Shown here piece after piece: positions 35,783 to 45,890 of a stretch of DNA of 64,000 nt (its first letter is position 1; each line of letters starts with the position of its first letter). The stretch spans positions 915,075 to 979,074 of the forward strand of contig QRDG01000027.1 in NCBI GenBank assembly GCA_012064385.1, in the 5' to 3' direction. The notes beneath the pieces were generated by a model, which saw only the letters and a program-made list of their open reading frames with translations, made no database searches and had not been told where the DNA came from. The position numbers and the translations under genes are program-made. The DNA comes from Puccinellia tenuiflora (taxonomy: Eukaryota; Streptophyta; Magnoliopsida; Poales; Poaceae).

Positions 35783-38743
35783 CTAGTCAGCAACCCGTGC
35801 AGCTGCACGGGGTAGGGAATTACTCTTGGCTGGCTTAGATGTCCTTAGTTATGTTGTGATATTTATTATACAAATATGTTTGTCAGCTGGAAGAACACAT
35901 AAAAAATTCACATGTATTCATGTCGTGTCTATTAGAAATTCTTAAGGCTTAAGATGTAAGCAAAACATAATCTAGATTCATAAATTCGAGTTTAGTCCAT
36001 TTTCGGTTCCTGGGAAGTCCATGTTTTAAGATAATATGGAAACATCCATTTGTAGTTTCAATATGTGGAGAAGGGATTGTATAATAAGTAATCCAAAATT
36101 TCATAATTAATTAATCAGAATACACAATTAAGGTACGGCAAGGCAGATTTGTTTTCTCATGGAAGAGGGACTATACATGCGGGGTAATTGTTTGCTTCTT
36201 CATCAAAGTTTACCTCGACCAATAAAAACAATAAATTAGCTTGTGGAGATATGCACTGATGAACAAACTATGTAATATTATGATATGGTGCTTCCATATG
36301 GAATTTTTTTCGATTTGAAATTAAATATACTACTTTAACAGTTTAGTGGCATTGGTAAATTGTTTATCTATGTATTATTAAGACTGTAGTATCAACGAAG
36401 AAAAGCCAAATATGTATAAGCGAATGGATCCTATTTGCATTGTAGATTTTACCGTCAGTTCTGCGTGCTTGCTTCTTTTGGTGTCTTTCATTTTCTGCAA
36501 AACAACGTTTTCATTCTATTATATGAATGGCAGTATGCCCGCCCTTCATTAAAAATTTGACAACATAACTATTACATTTATCCAGTCGGAACATTTGGGA
36601 TATAAATACTATAAATTAATCTCACCATGAAAATATGAAAAATAAGTATAATCTCCTTTGGTAAACTCATTAAACTGTACATGTCCTTTTAGTTTGGTTT
36701 TAGAATAAAACTGGGCACTGTAAAAATATTACTACAGAATCACACCAATATGTAGTACGAACTGAAGACACTTTTATAATGCTACTGCTACAAATAGCAC
36801 AAATGCTTATAACATGTGCCACTGACACTGAAATTTTGTCAGTGAACACACATATTATTTAGCATGTTGAGTATTCATACGGTGAAACCGGAATGTCTAC
36901 TATGTGGTAAAATTGTGTATTCTTTGTGGCCAAATGTGTTGAGACATTTAGTATGGTTCGACATCTAATTGTTTTACGAATACATGGTCCAACACGATAT
37001 TTAATTTCTTTTGGTGACCTTATTGTAATCAAACTTCATATGATTATTACCCTTCACTAATTAGAGGTAATTCCTTTGTTCTTGTCTGTTGAAGCAATAG
37101 AATAAACTCAGTCATTTTTCTTGACCTCTGGAGGAATAATTCTTTAAGGAAAACAATGAGTGAGGGCAATAACAATACCTACATTAGTAGGTCAGACTGT
37201 GAAGCAAACTGAGTAATGCATTTAATTATGGGTTAGAAACTATCATAATAATGCTGCTATGCATAGCACAGTTAGGTATTGCCATTGGCACTAATGAAGA
37301 ATCATGTAGGAGACCAAATATGCAGTGTAGTGAATTGGAAAATATATAAGTGAACTTTTTTAGCAAAACAACATGGTTCACACAGTACCTCTATTTTCAT
37401 CCTTGAGAATACAAAGCTAAGTCAAAGGAATCATATACACAGAATATACCACATTTGCATTAGATAACTGAAAACTCGGCGTCAACACAAACTGGTAGCA
37501 GCAGGATGAAGATGCTCACATATCCGGAACAACAACGCAAAGCACCAGTATTTTGCACCAATCTAGCTAGCTTATGTTTTCAGGGTTGTTTTCTATCATA
37601 TGGAAACAAAACAGGAGATCAGATGAGAAGCACCAGAGATATTGTGGGACGGAAGAATATACATATTTGAAATCGTTAACTCACATTGCACAACCCTATC
37701 ATGTCCATCTTTACAGACTGAATTTGTAATTGTTGAGTTCCTCTTCCTTTCTTACTTGCTTGTGTGGCCCATTCAATACCTACACTGGTACATGTCCAAT
37801 AATGAGCTCAAGCAAGTTCTCTTAGATAGAAACTGTTAGTTCTAACATGGGTGCAAAATAAGTTTGATATATACTTTCTCCATTAAAAAATATAAGAAGT
37901 TTTAGCTTTTTTTGATTCACATGTATGTAGACATTTCAACCCGTATGTAATGTATATTTAAATAGCTAATTTTTTTAATAATTCGGAACGGAGAGAGTAG
38001 ATCCATAAAAGTCTACCAAATAAACTATGTTGCTCTTAATGAGCATAGTAATGTCTCCGTAATGAAGTGATTTATCTAAAACCTATATGACTTTAGCACA
38101 TTCATCACACACCTTAATTAAATCATAGAGGCAACCAGCTAGTACGGCCAGATAAAAAACAAATTAGTCGATGCTGAGTATAGAACTTATGCAACCGTAG
38201 GTATAAAACCAAGTGTGGCCATGCAGGCTTGCAGCGATGTGCAAAATTAATCACCGGTAGATCAGGCTATCTAGGTTAAATCCTAGCGTGGATGCAAATA
38301 TGCGATTAACCGTTCAATGTTGTACAATCGGTGGGAGCTCAATGGCGTACCTGAGTATCTGGAATCAGCAGGAAAACTGCCAGATCGATCCGCCGCTACC
38401 GCTGGCGCGAGGGCGCGTCGTCACGGGAAGAGCATGCGGCTCTGCTGTGCATCTTGCAACGAATCAGTTGGAAGCTTCTGCTGATTGCATGATTACTCCC
38501 GAGATCGGCGCCGATATAAGAGAACCAAGCGAGAGAGGTCGTGAGGGAGAATTATTTCGGCAGTCGACCGGCAAAAGATTTCTTGAAGAGCCGTGTGCGT
38601 GGGACACCTTCCAAGGACTCTTCATCATATAGTTTGATCCGACGGCTGCAGATCTCTAGTATGCAAATCGGATGGACAGTTTGCTTAGTTTTCTAGAATT
38701 AATGAGGAGCCTCGTATGGTGCCTCCAATTAGTAAATATAAGA
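35783..38743 (-). mobile_element. Helitron inside the chromovirus LTR, about 3 kb
   Basis: On the minus strand the 5' end TCTTATATTTACTAATTGG begins at 38743 after an A. The 3' end has the hairpin CCCGTGCAG/CTGCACGGG followed by TTGCTGACTAG, ending at 35783 before a T. Removing the segment joins the two halves of the chromovirus LTR in the right order. No Rep/helicase gene is visible. The part at 38280-38640 is GC-richer and may be captured DNA of unknown source. Confidence 0.7.
37874..37997. mobile_element. Stowaway-type MITE (124 bp)
   Basis: Terminal sequences CTTTCTCCATT and, inverted, CTCTCTCCGTTCCGAATT are flanked by TA on both sides (37872-37873 and 37998-37999). Size, TA duplication and CTCCNTCCGT-like ends fit Stowaway. 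It lies inside the Helitron. Confidence 0.7.
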
Positions 38744-38794
38744 TAGTATTACAGTGATGTCAATGATCTTTTTAGCCAGCACATTACCCAAGTC

Positions 38795-38845
38795 GTCCAT
38801 AACCGCGGACACGGCTTTTCGAAAAGATTTAACCCTGCAGGGGTG
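38795..38845 (-). promoter_or_regulatory. Conserved box in chromovirus LTR, second copy
   Basis: This is the reverse complement of 10556-10605 apart from one extra T in a T run, with the TTTTCGAAAA palindrome in the same place. Flanking LTR sequence is only loosely similar. Confidence 0.6.
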
Positions 38846-40659
38846 CACCATAGTAACCATACACGTTCGATCAACCCACAAGCCACAAAGGCCAAGGATT
38901 TCACAACACAACCCTTCCCTTCACTACAGCATTGAATAGGGAGCCACCTATCTGAGACTGATCCACGTCGGGAGCCCGGCCGAAACTCCGTTGCGGGCCC
39001 AAAAGTTGCGAGTACGGCTTCGGGAGAAACACTCATACGATTGCTCTCCGTCAACATGCGGTGAACGCCACGTGCCGCAAACCTATATGCTCCCCCCCCA
39101 AGTTTGTAACCTCTCATCTTCAACATCATGCTCATGTGTATGCTCCAAATGGTAAACACCCGAACTACTTGTGGCTCCCTAAACAATGTAGCAGATCCGG
39201 TACTAAGTTGCGGGGGGTTCCATAAATCTTCCCACGTGTGGGTAGTGCGCTCAGTCTTGGATAAGCGGAAAAGAACTCAGGTCCTAGGCGACACTAGCAG
39301 AACAAAACACCATAGCTGGCCTTCCGCCGGTGCCTTATCTTTATTATATAAGTTCTCCCACTTAACATGTCTTCATTAATTAAACTATACCATCTAAACA
39401 TCAGCAGTATATAAGGACTGCACAAGCAACTCCTAAGCATGCGCTACGACTCGCAAGGCTAACAAACAACATGTTTAAAAAGATGTGGGGGGGGGGGTGT
39501 GGCTATATCATGGCTGTAAGGTAAACATGCAAATAGGATCGAGACACAAGCATTGATACATAGGGCTAGCAAGGAACAAAAGATAGGCAGAGTAAGAGAC
39601 AGAAAACAAGCAAAGATAGCAAGTGAGTAATCCTTGCCTGCAATCCAGTAGAGGTAGCAGAACCTGTCGTTGCTCACATCAACTCAACGTCCTATTACCA
39701 AAGAAGCAACGAACACTGGAATAAAAGATGCACCTTACTACTATGGCAAAAGATACAGCATGTAGATGCAATGCATGCATGAGATGGCAAAATATGAGAG
39801 ATGCAACTTAACCAAATTAACCGGAACCGAGATTCCGACATTTAATTATTTAGGATTCAAGTTATTTTTCTAACCATCAAAATTAAATGTTGATTTATCA
39901 AGGAGGATCAAGGCATGGGTGAGCCAATCAAAATTAAATGGAACCGGGTCAACAATTAAATTAGAACCCAAATATTCCATATTTAATTATTTAGGTGATA
40001 AACCAAACACAACTAAAATGCAAGCTACATGATGCAAACATGAGCATGGATGGCATATTCAAATTCTACACATTTTTCTGAACAACTTTCATAGATAACA
40101 TTTTTAGTTTGCACTTATAGATTAGAAGATATGATTGGAAACATAATTTGCAAAAAGAATAAAACAATGAAAAGGGGAGGGAAAAGATGGTGCCAGTGGG
40201 GATCGATCTTGGGCCTCACGGGTGCGGGAGCAAGGAACGAAGCCACTGGGCTGGGCTCGGCTTTGTTATAGGAGCAGACTCGGGAGGTAGATGAAGCAAA
40301 GGATCAGACTTCAGTTATCAGGTGCAGAACAAGTGACGAGGGAGAGCTGCAGTAGCGCTGCTAGCGAAGGATCCTGCTCGTGTCCTGGAGGCCGAGGTGC
40401 TTGTGCATCTGGGTGTGCGTCGGGGTGCAAGGGTGAGCTGGGAGTGAGGAGAGTGGGCAGCGTGGGTGCAGGTACGGAAACAACAGAACATGGGCGAACT
40501 CGTCCATGGCGGAAGCAGGCGTGGTCAGACATGGAGGCGACGGTACAGAGCGTGAAGGAGAAGGATTTCGCCGGGAATAAGAAGGGGTGCTCACCGGGGT
40601 GGCTGGATGTAGAATATCGATCTCGGGGACGACTGGAGGTGACGAATTTCGGCGACGAG

Positions 40660-41710
40660 TGTCGGCACAGTGGAAACCAGGGTACCACGGGCCGGCCTGC
40701 CAAGGGCCCACAAGGTTCTTCGGGCGATTTTCGCTAAGGACCAGGCTCTCCAAGCCTGGCGAGCCTCACGAGGGTTTTTTCCTCGCGAGGGATGTTTTCT
40801 CCTCGCTGAGGGTTCCCTCCCTTGGCGAGGGACCGCTCCTCGACAAGGCGTCTCCAACGCCACCCGCAATTCTGCTAAGGACCAAGACGAAGGGCTCGGC
40901 GAGGCTTTTTTGCCTCGCGAGGCTCCTTCCTCGCGAAGCCATCTCTGCCTCCGCGGCAGAGCGCACATGCGCTCCGCGCCATGTGCAGAGTGACGCGCGC
41001 GCCTGCGCGCGATGACGACGACGCCGCAGTTGCTGTTTCCATGTATAAAGCAGTCAACAAAGCGGCACCAAGCAAAGCGGACAACGAGTATTGCCTCTTT
41101 GGTGACAAGGGAACCGTCTGCAGCTACGCTCCAAGGACAACGTCACCGTGGGACACATCCCACCTCAGCAAGCGCCAGCCCACCGTCCGGTTGGCCGGTG
41201 GCTTTTCCAGCTTTGGCAGCACCGTCCCTGCCATGGACCGAGTCCATGGACTCCACCTTTATCGTGCACCCTGCCTCCTTCCGCATCGTCATGTGGTAAC
41301 CCTTCCCGCCCAAATGTTTGGGCAGAAGAGGTCCAAGACGCCTATAAAAGGAGGGGGAGCACGCCCAAGCAAAGGGTTCAGGTTCGGGTTCGGAATCTGG
41401 AGCTTAGACGAAACCCTAGATCTGAAGACTAGCAAGTAGCCATTGTTAGCCACCCCGAGCTTGACAAGCTCACCTTGTACTGTAAACCTCTCCAAGCAGT
41501 GCAATACACCATAGCAGGACGTAGGGGTTTTACCTCCCAAAGAGGGCCCTGAACCTGGGTAAGATAGTGTGTCCATCTCTGCAGTGTAGTCCTGCAGCGA
41601 GTCCGACGAGCACCGTCGCCGGAGCAAGTTGAGGGTTGTTTGACTCCGCGTTCAGCCCCTTACACAATACCTTGAGAGACATCCCTAGTTCCTGGGACGG
41701 ATCTCCGACA
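40660..41710 (+). repeat. Tat-clade 5' LTR (1051 bp)
   Basis: It matches the 3' LTR closely but keeps about 70 bases around 41115-41190 that the 3' LTR lacks, and lacks about 28 bases near 41240 that the 3' LTR has. It is rich in GAGG/CTCG words with short inverted repeats such as CCTCGCGAGG. It contains no gene. Confidence 0.92.
41343..41349 (+). promoter_or_regulatory. TATA box of the Tat-clade LTR
   Basis: TATAAAAGGAGG lies about two thirds into the LTR, in the same place in all three copies (6005, 41343 and 55064). It is the likely start-site signal for the element transcript. Confidence 0.75.
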
Positions 41711-41731
41711 TTTGGCGCACCAGGTAGGGGG
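41711..41731 (+). other. Primer binding site region of the Tat-clade element
   Basis: TTTGGCGCACCAGGTAGGGGG directly follows the LTR terminus. TGGCGC at the start is common in plant gypsy primer sites. The priming tRNA is not identified. Confidence 0.6.
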
Positions 41732-41761
41732 CTGAGGCGCGTCTTCATCCTCGACACAGCC

Positions 41762-44190
41762 ATGGCCGGCTCTCGTGCCGAACGTCTTGCTCGCCGGACG
41801 GCTAGTGCCGCCACTGCTCCTGCAGGCCGCCCGCGCGGCCGCCCGCGTGGGAACTCTGCCCCGGAGCGCCACGTCGACCCCGAGCCCCGCGTCGAGCACC
41901 CGGAGGACGACGACCACTACGACCACGCCGAGGACGACCTCGGCGAAGAGGAGGCCTCTTCCTTGCACCCGTCGCGGGACCGTGCTGCCTCCTCACTGGG
42001 CCGCCCTGCGCCCAGCCCGGCAACTGTGCTTCTCATGGCGCAGGAGCTGCTGCAGTACCGTCCTACGCCGGAGGCCCAGGAGGCCTGGCTCAACCGCCTC
42101 TCGAAGCTCGTCGGCGCCGCTCGCGTCGCCGCTCCTGCTCCGTCCCGTTCGCTGGTTCCTTCGGGCCGTGTGGGGGACGTGGCGCAAGGTGCCCCTCCCG
42201 CGCCTCCTCTCCATCCTGCACCTGCTCCAGCTCCACCGGTTGCACCGCAGCTTGCTCCAGTGGGGGCTCCTCCTCGCGACAACTGCGCTGCATCGCACGC
42301 ATCGTCGCCGCACGACTGCCAAATGTGCAGTGAGCCCCTGAGGACGCCCGCGTGAGCATCGAGCGCCAGCAGGACAAACACAACTGCGCCGTACCAGACG
42401 TCGCCACCGCGGGGCGTCACCTCCGCGCCGCCCTCGCCAGCGGCCCGGTCACCTACGGCACGACGGTTGCGTTCACTCGCAGCCTCCGTCGCGTCGTCTG
42501 GCCCGTCAAGTTCAGGCAGGACCTGCCTCCGCACTACGACAGCAAGAACAACCCCTTGGAGTTCCTGCAGCTCTACACTCTGCCATCCAGGCCGCCGGGG
42601 GTGACGACATGGTCATGGCGAACTGGTTCCCCATGGCCCTCAAGGACACTGCGTCCTCTTGGCTCACCAGCCTCCCTGTCGAGTCCATCAACACTTGGGA
42701 GGAGCTCTGCCGGTGCTTCGTCGCCAACTTCAAGGGCACGTACGAGCGCGGCCTCACCTACAACGACCTCCGTCCCGTGCGTCAGAAGCCTGGCGAGACC
42801 CTCCGCAAGTATATCCAGCGCTTCAGCTAGGTGCGCAACAAGATCCCCAACGCCACCGACGCGCAGGTCATCTCGGCCTTCCAGGCTGGAGTGACCGACG
42901 TGCGGATGCTCGAGAAGCTTGGCATCCACGACAACATCACCACCGTCGTAAAGCTCTTCGACTTGGCGGACAAGTGCGCCAAGGCTGAAGAGGGCCGCTT
43001 GTTCGTCAAGAATGAGCCAAGGGACCCCGCCGAGGAGTCCAAGAAGAAGAAGAAATCCTCCGAGAAGCGCAAGACTACTACGGTCCTCGCGGCTGAGCCT
43101 GACGCCAAGCAGCCTCGCCAAGCTGCCGCTCCAGCCGCAGGACCCGAGAAGAAGGACGGCCGCCCCTTCTGCGTCTACCACAACAGGCATTCTCATGCCA
43201 CCGAGGACTACTACGACCTCAAGAGGCTCATCGAGGCTCGCGAGGCGTGCGAGCGGGAGCAAGGCCGCGGTGGCCGCGGCGGCGGCCGCAGCGGCCACGG
43301 GGGGGCAACGCTGGAACAACAACAACTACCAGCAGAACCCCCAGGCCAACGCTGTCGAGCCCGCGAATGACAACCTGCCTGCCGAGGCTGATGAGGGCTA
43401 CCAGGTGCCTCGCGGGGTCGCCTGCATCCTCGGCGGGGCTCAGGCCCCTCGCTCCAACCGCTACTTCAAGCAATTCGCTCGCGAGCTCGCAGCAGCCCTT
43501 CCTGGGGTTGAGGCCTCCAGGCCCCTCAAGTGGTCTGAGCACCCCATCACTTTCGACTCCAGCGACCACCCCAAGTCCACCTCGACTGTTGGCACCATCC
43601 CGCTGGTCTGCACCCCTACCATCAACAACATCGCCGTTTCTAAGACGCTCATTGATGGGGGTGCCGGCCTCAGCGTCATCTCTGTCGAGACATTCGAGAA
43701 GCTGCAGGTGCCCTACGAGCGGCTCATGCCCACCAGGCCCTTCTCGGGGGTGACGGAGGGCCTCACGACTCCTTTGGGGCAAGTGAGGCTCGCGGTCACT
43801 TTCGGCACCCAGACCAACTACCGCACCGAGCTAATCGACTTCGACGTCGCGCACATCGGCATGCCCTACAACGCCATCCTCGGCTACCCCGCCCTCGCCA
43901 AGTTCATGGCGGTGACCCACCACGCCTACAACCTCGTCAAGCTCCCTGGCTCGGGTGGCACCATCGTCATCCGCGGCGTAGTCTCAGATGCCATGTACGC
44001 CGCGCAAGCGGCCTACAAGGCTGCCGCGGTGGCGTCCCCCGCCGACGAGGACGAGGAACCCCTCCCGAGGCCCCCCGCGAAGAAGAAGCAGCTGTTCTCT
44101 CAGGAGAAGGCCGCGACAAAGCAAGTGTCTCTTGAGGCAAGCGGCTCGGGGGCTAGCGTCACCATCGGCGCCAACCTGCCTCCCAAATAG
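41762..44190 (+). pseudogene. Tat-clade gag and protease, first copy
   Basis: Gag starts at the ATG at 41762 (MAGSRAERLARRTA) with a Pro/Ala-rich N-terminus. The capsid core (NWFPMALKDTASSWL, LRKYIQRFS), a zinc-binding motif of CX2HX4HX4C form and the protease (LIDGGAGLSVISVETF) follow. The frame is broken near 42330, by a missing base near 42582, by a TAG at 42828-42830 (CAG in the second copy), and in the glycine-rich stretch near 43300. The last ligand of the zinc motif is Tyr here instead of Cys (43209-43211). The protein ends at a TAG at 44188-44190. From 42565 onward the sequence is repeated at 44271-45969. Confidence 0.87.
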
Positions 44191-44268
44191 GAAAGCGCGC
44201 TCGTCGCCTTGCTCAGGCCAAACTCTGACATGTTCGCTTGGACACCGTCAGTATGTCTGGAGTACCGA

Positions 44269-44269
44269 N
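44269..44269. other. Single ambiguous base at the repeat junction
   Basis: The only N seen in the window lies exactly between the end of the first gag-protease copy and the start of the second. The next 250 bases hold several single-base gaps and insertions relative to the first copy. Both facts suggest a contig join. Confidence 0.9.
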
Positions 44270-44270
44270 C

Positions 44271-45890
44271 CTGCAGCTCTACACTCTGGCCATCCAGGCC
44301 GCCGGGGGCGACGACAAGGTCATGGCGAACTGGTTCCCCATGCCCTCAAGGACTCCGCGTCCTCTTGGCTCACCAACCTCCCCGCCGAGTCCATCAACAC
44401 TTGGGAGGAGCTCTGTCGGTGCTTCTCGCCACTTCAAGGGCCGTACTAGCACGGCGTCACCTACAAACGACCTCCGCGCCGGGCGTCAGAAGCCTGGCTA
44501 TACCCTCCGCAAGTAATATCCAGCGCTTCAGCCAGGTGCGCACAAGATCCCCAACGCCACCGACGCGCAGGTCATCTCGGCCTTCCAGGCTGGAGTGACC
44601 GACGTGCGGATGCTCGAGAAGCTTGGCATCCACGACAACATCACCATCGTCGTCAAGCTCTTCGACTTGGCGGACAAGTGCACCAAGGCTGAAGAGGGCC
44701 GCTTGTTCGTCAAAAATGAGCCAGGGGACCCCGCCGAGGAGTCCAAGAAGAAGAAGAAATCCTCCGAGAAGCGCAAGACTACTGCAGTCCTTGCGGCTGA
44801 GCCTGACGCCAAGCAGCCTCGCCAAGCTGCCGCTCCAGCCGCAGGATCCGAGAAGAAAGACGGCCGCCCCTTCTGCGTCTACCACAACAGGCATTCTCAT
44901 GCCACTGAGGACTGCTACGACCTCAAGAGGCTCATCGAGGCTGGCGAGGCTCGCGAGGCGCGCGAGCGGGAGCAAGGCCGCGGTGGCCGTGGGGGGCGAC
45001 GCTGGAACAACAACTACAATGACAATTACCAGCAGAACCCCCAGGCCAACGCTGTCGAGCCCGCGAACGCCAACCTGCCTGCCGAGGCTGATGAGGGCTA
45101 CCAGGTGCCTCGCGGGGTCGCCTGCATCCTCGGCGGGGCTCAGGCCCCTCGCTCCAACCGCTACTTCAAGCAATTCGCTCGCGAGCTCGCAGCAGCCCTT
45201 CCCGGGGTTGAGGCCTCCAGGCCCCTCAAGTGGTCTGAGCACCCCATCACTTTCGACTCCAGCGACCACCCCAAGTCCACCTCAACTGTGGGCACCATCC
45301 CGCTGGTCTGCACCCCCACCATCAACAACATCGCCGTCTCCAAGACACTCATCGATGGGGGTGCCGGCCTCAGCATCATCTCTGTCGAGACATTTGAGAA
45401 GCTGCAGGTGCCCTACGAGCGGCTCATGCCCACCAGGCCCTTCTCGGGGGTGACGGAGGGCCTCACGACTCCTTTGGGGCAGGTGAGGCTCGCGGTCACT
45501 TTCGACACCCAGACCAACTACCGCACCGAGCTAATCGACTTCGACGTCGCGCACATCGGCTTGCCCTACAACGCCATCCTCGGCTACCCCGCCCTCGCCA
45601 AGTTCATGGCGGTGACCCACCACGCCTACAACCTCGTCAAGCTCCCTGGCTCGGGTGGCACCATCGTCATCCGCGGCGTAGTCTCAGACGCCGTGTACGC
45701 CGCGCAAGCGGCCTACAAGGCTGCCGCGGTGGCGTCCCCCGCCGACGAGGACGAGGAACCCCTCCAGAGGCCCCCCGCGAAGAAGAAGCAGTTGTTCTCT
45801 CAGGAGAAGGCCGCGACAAAGCAAGTGCCTCTGGAGGCAAGCGGCTCGGGGGCTAGCGTCACCATCGGCGCCAACCTGCCTCCCAAATAG
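44271..45890 (+). pseudogene. Tat-clade gag and protease, second copy (N-terminus missing)
   Basis: It starts in the middle of the capsid region at CTGCAGCTCTACACTCTGG and repeats the first copy to the end of the protease. From 44595 it is one open frame of 431 codons with an intact CX2HX4HX4C motif (CVYHNRHSHATEDC), a Gly/Arg-rich stretch, and the protease active site LIDGGAGLSIISVETF. The part before 44595 has many small indels. It differs from copy 1 by scattered substitutions, a repeat-length change near 45010 and CAG in place of the TAG stop, so it is not simply the same molecule read twice. It ends at TAG 45888-45890, as copy 1 does. Confidence 0.87.

Larger units (their letters stand above)
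35165..40659 (-). mobile_element. Chromovirus LTR on the minus strand, split by a Helitron; outer ends unclear
   Basis: Read on the minus strand, 35600-35240 parallels the 3' part of the LTR at 10960-11220. Both have CTTGC(C/G)AGTAC near the start, a block with GCTTGGGA and a block with ATTTCGCTTCCG or ACTTCGCTTCCG. The part at 38795-38845 carries the same 50-base box as 10556-10605, and 38850-39330 parallels the region upstream of it. The sequence to 40659 has no recognisable gene or terminus. No pol is seen, so this is a solo or truncated LTR of a different, related family. Confidence 0.65.

Noticed and set aside
41660..43782. Long minus-strand frames over gag (up to 250 codons)
   Set aside because: They are antisense shadows of the GC-rich gag gene in the other frames and carry no conserved motifs.
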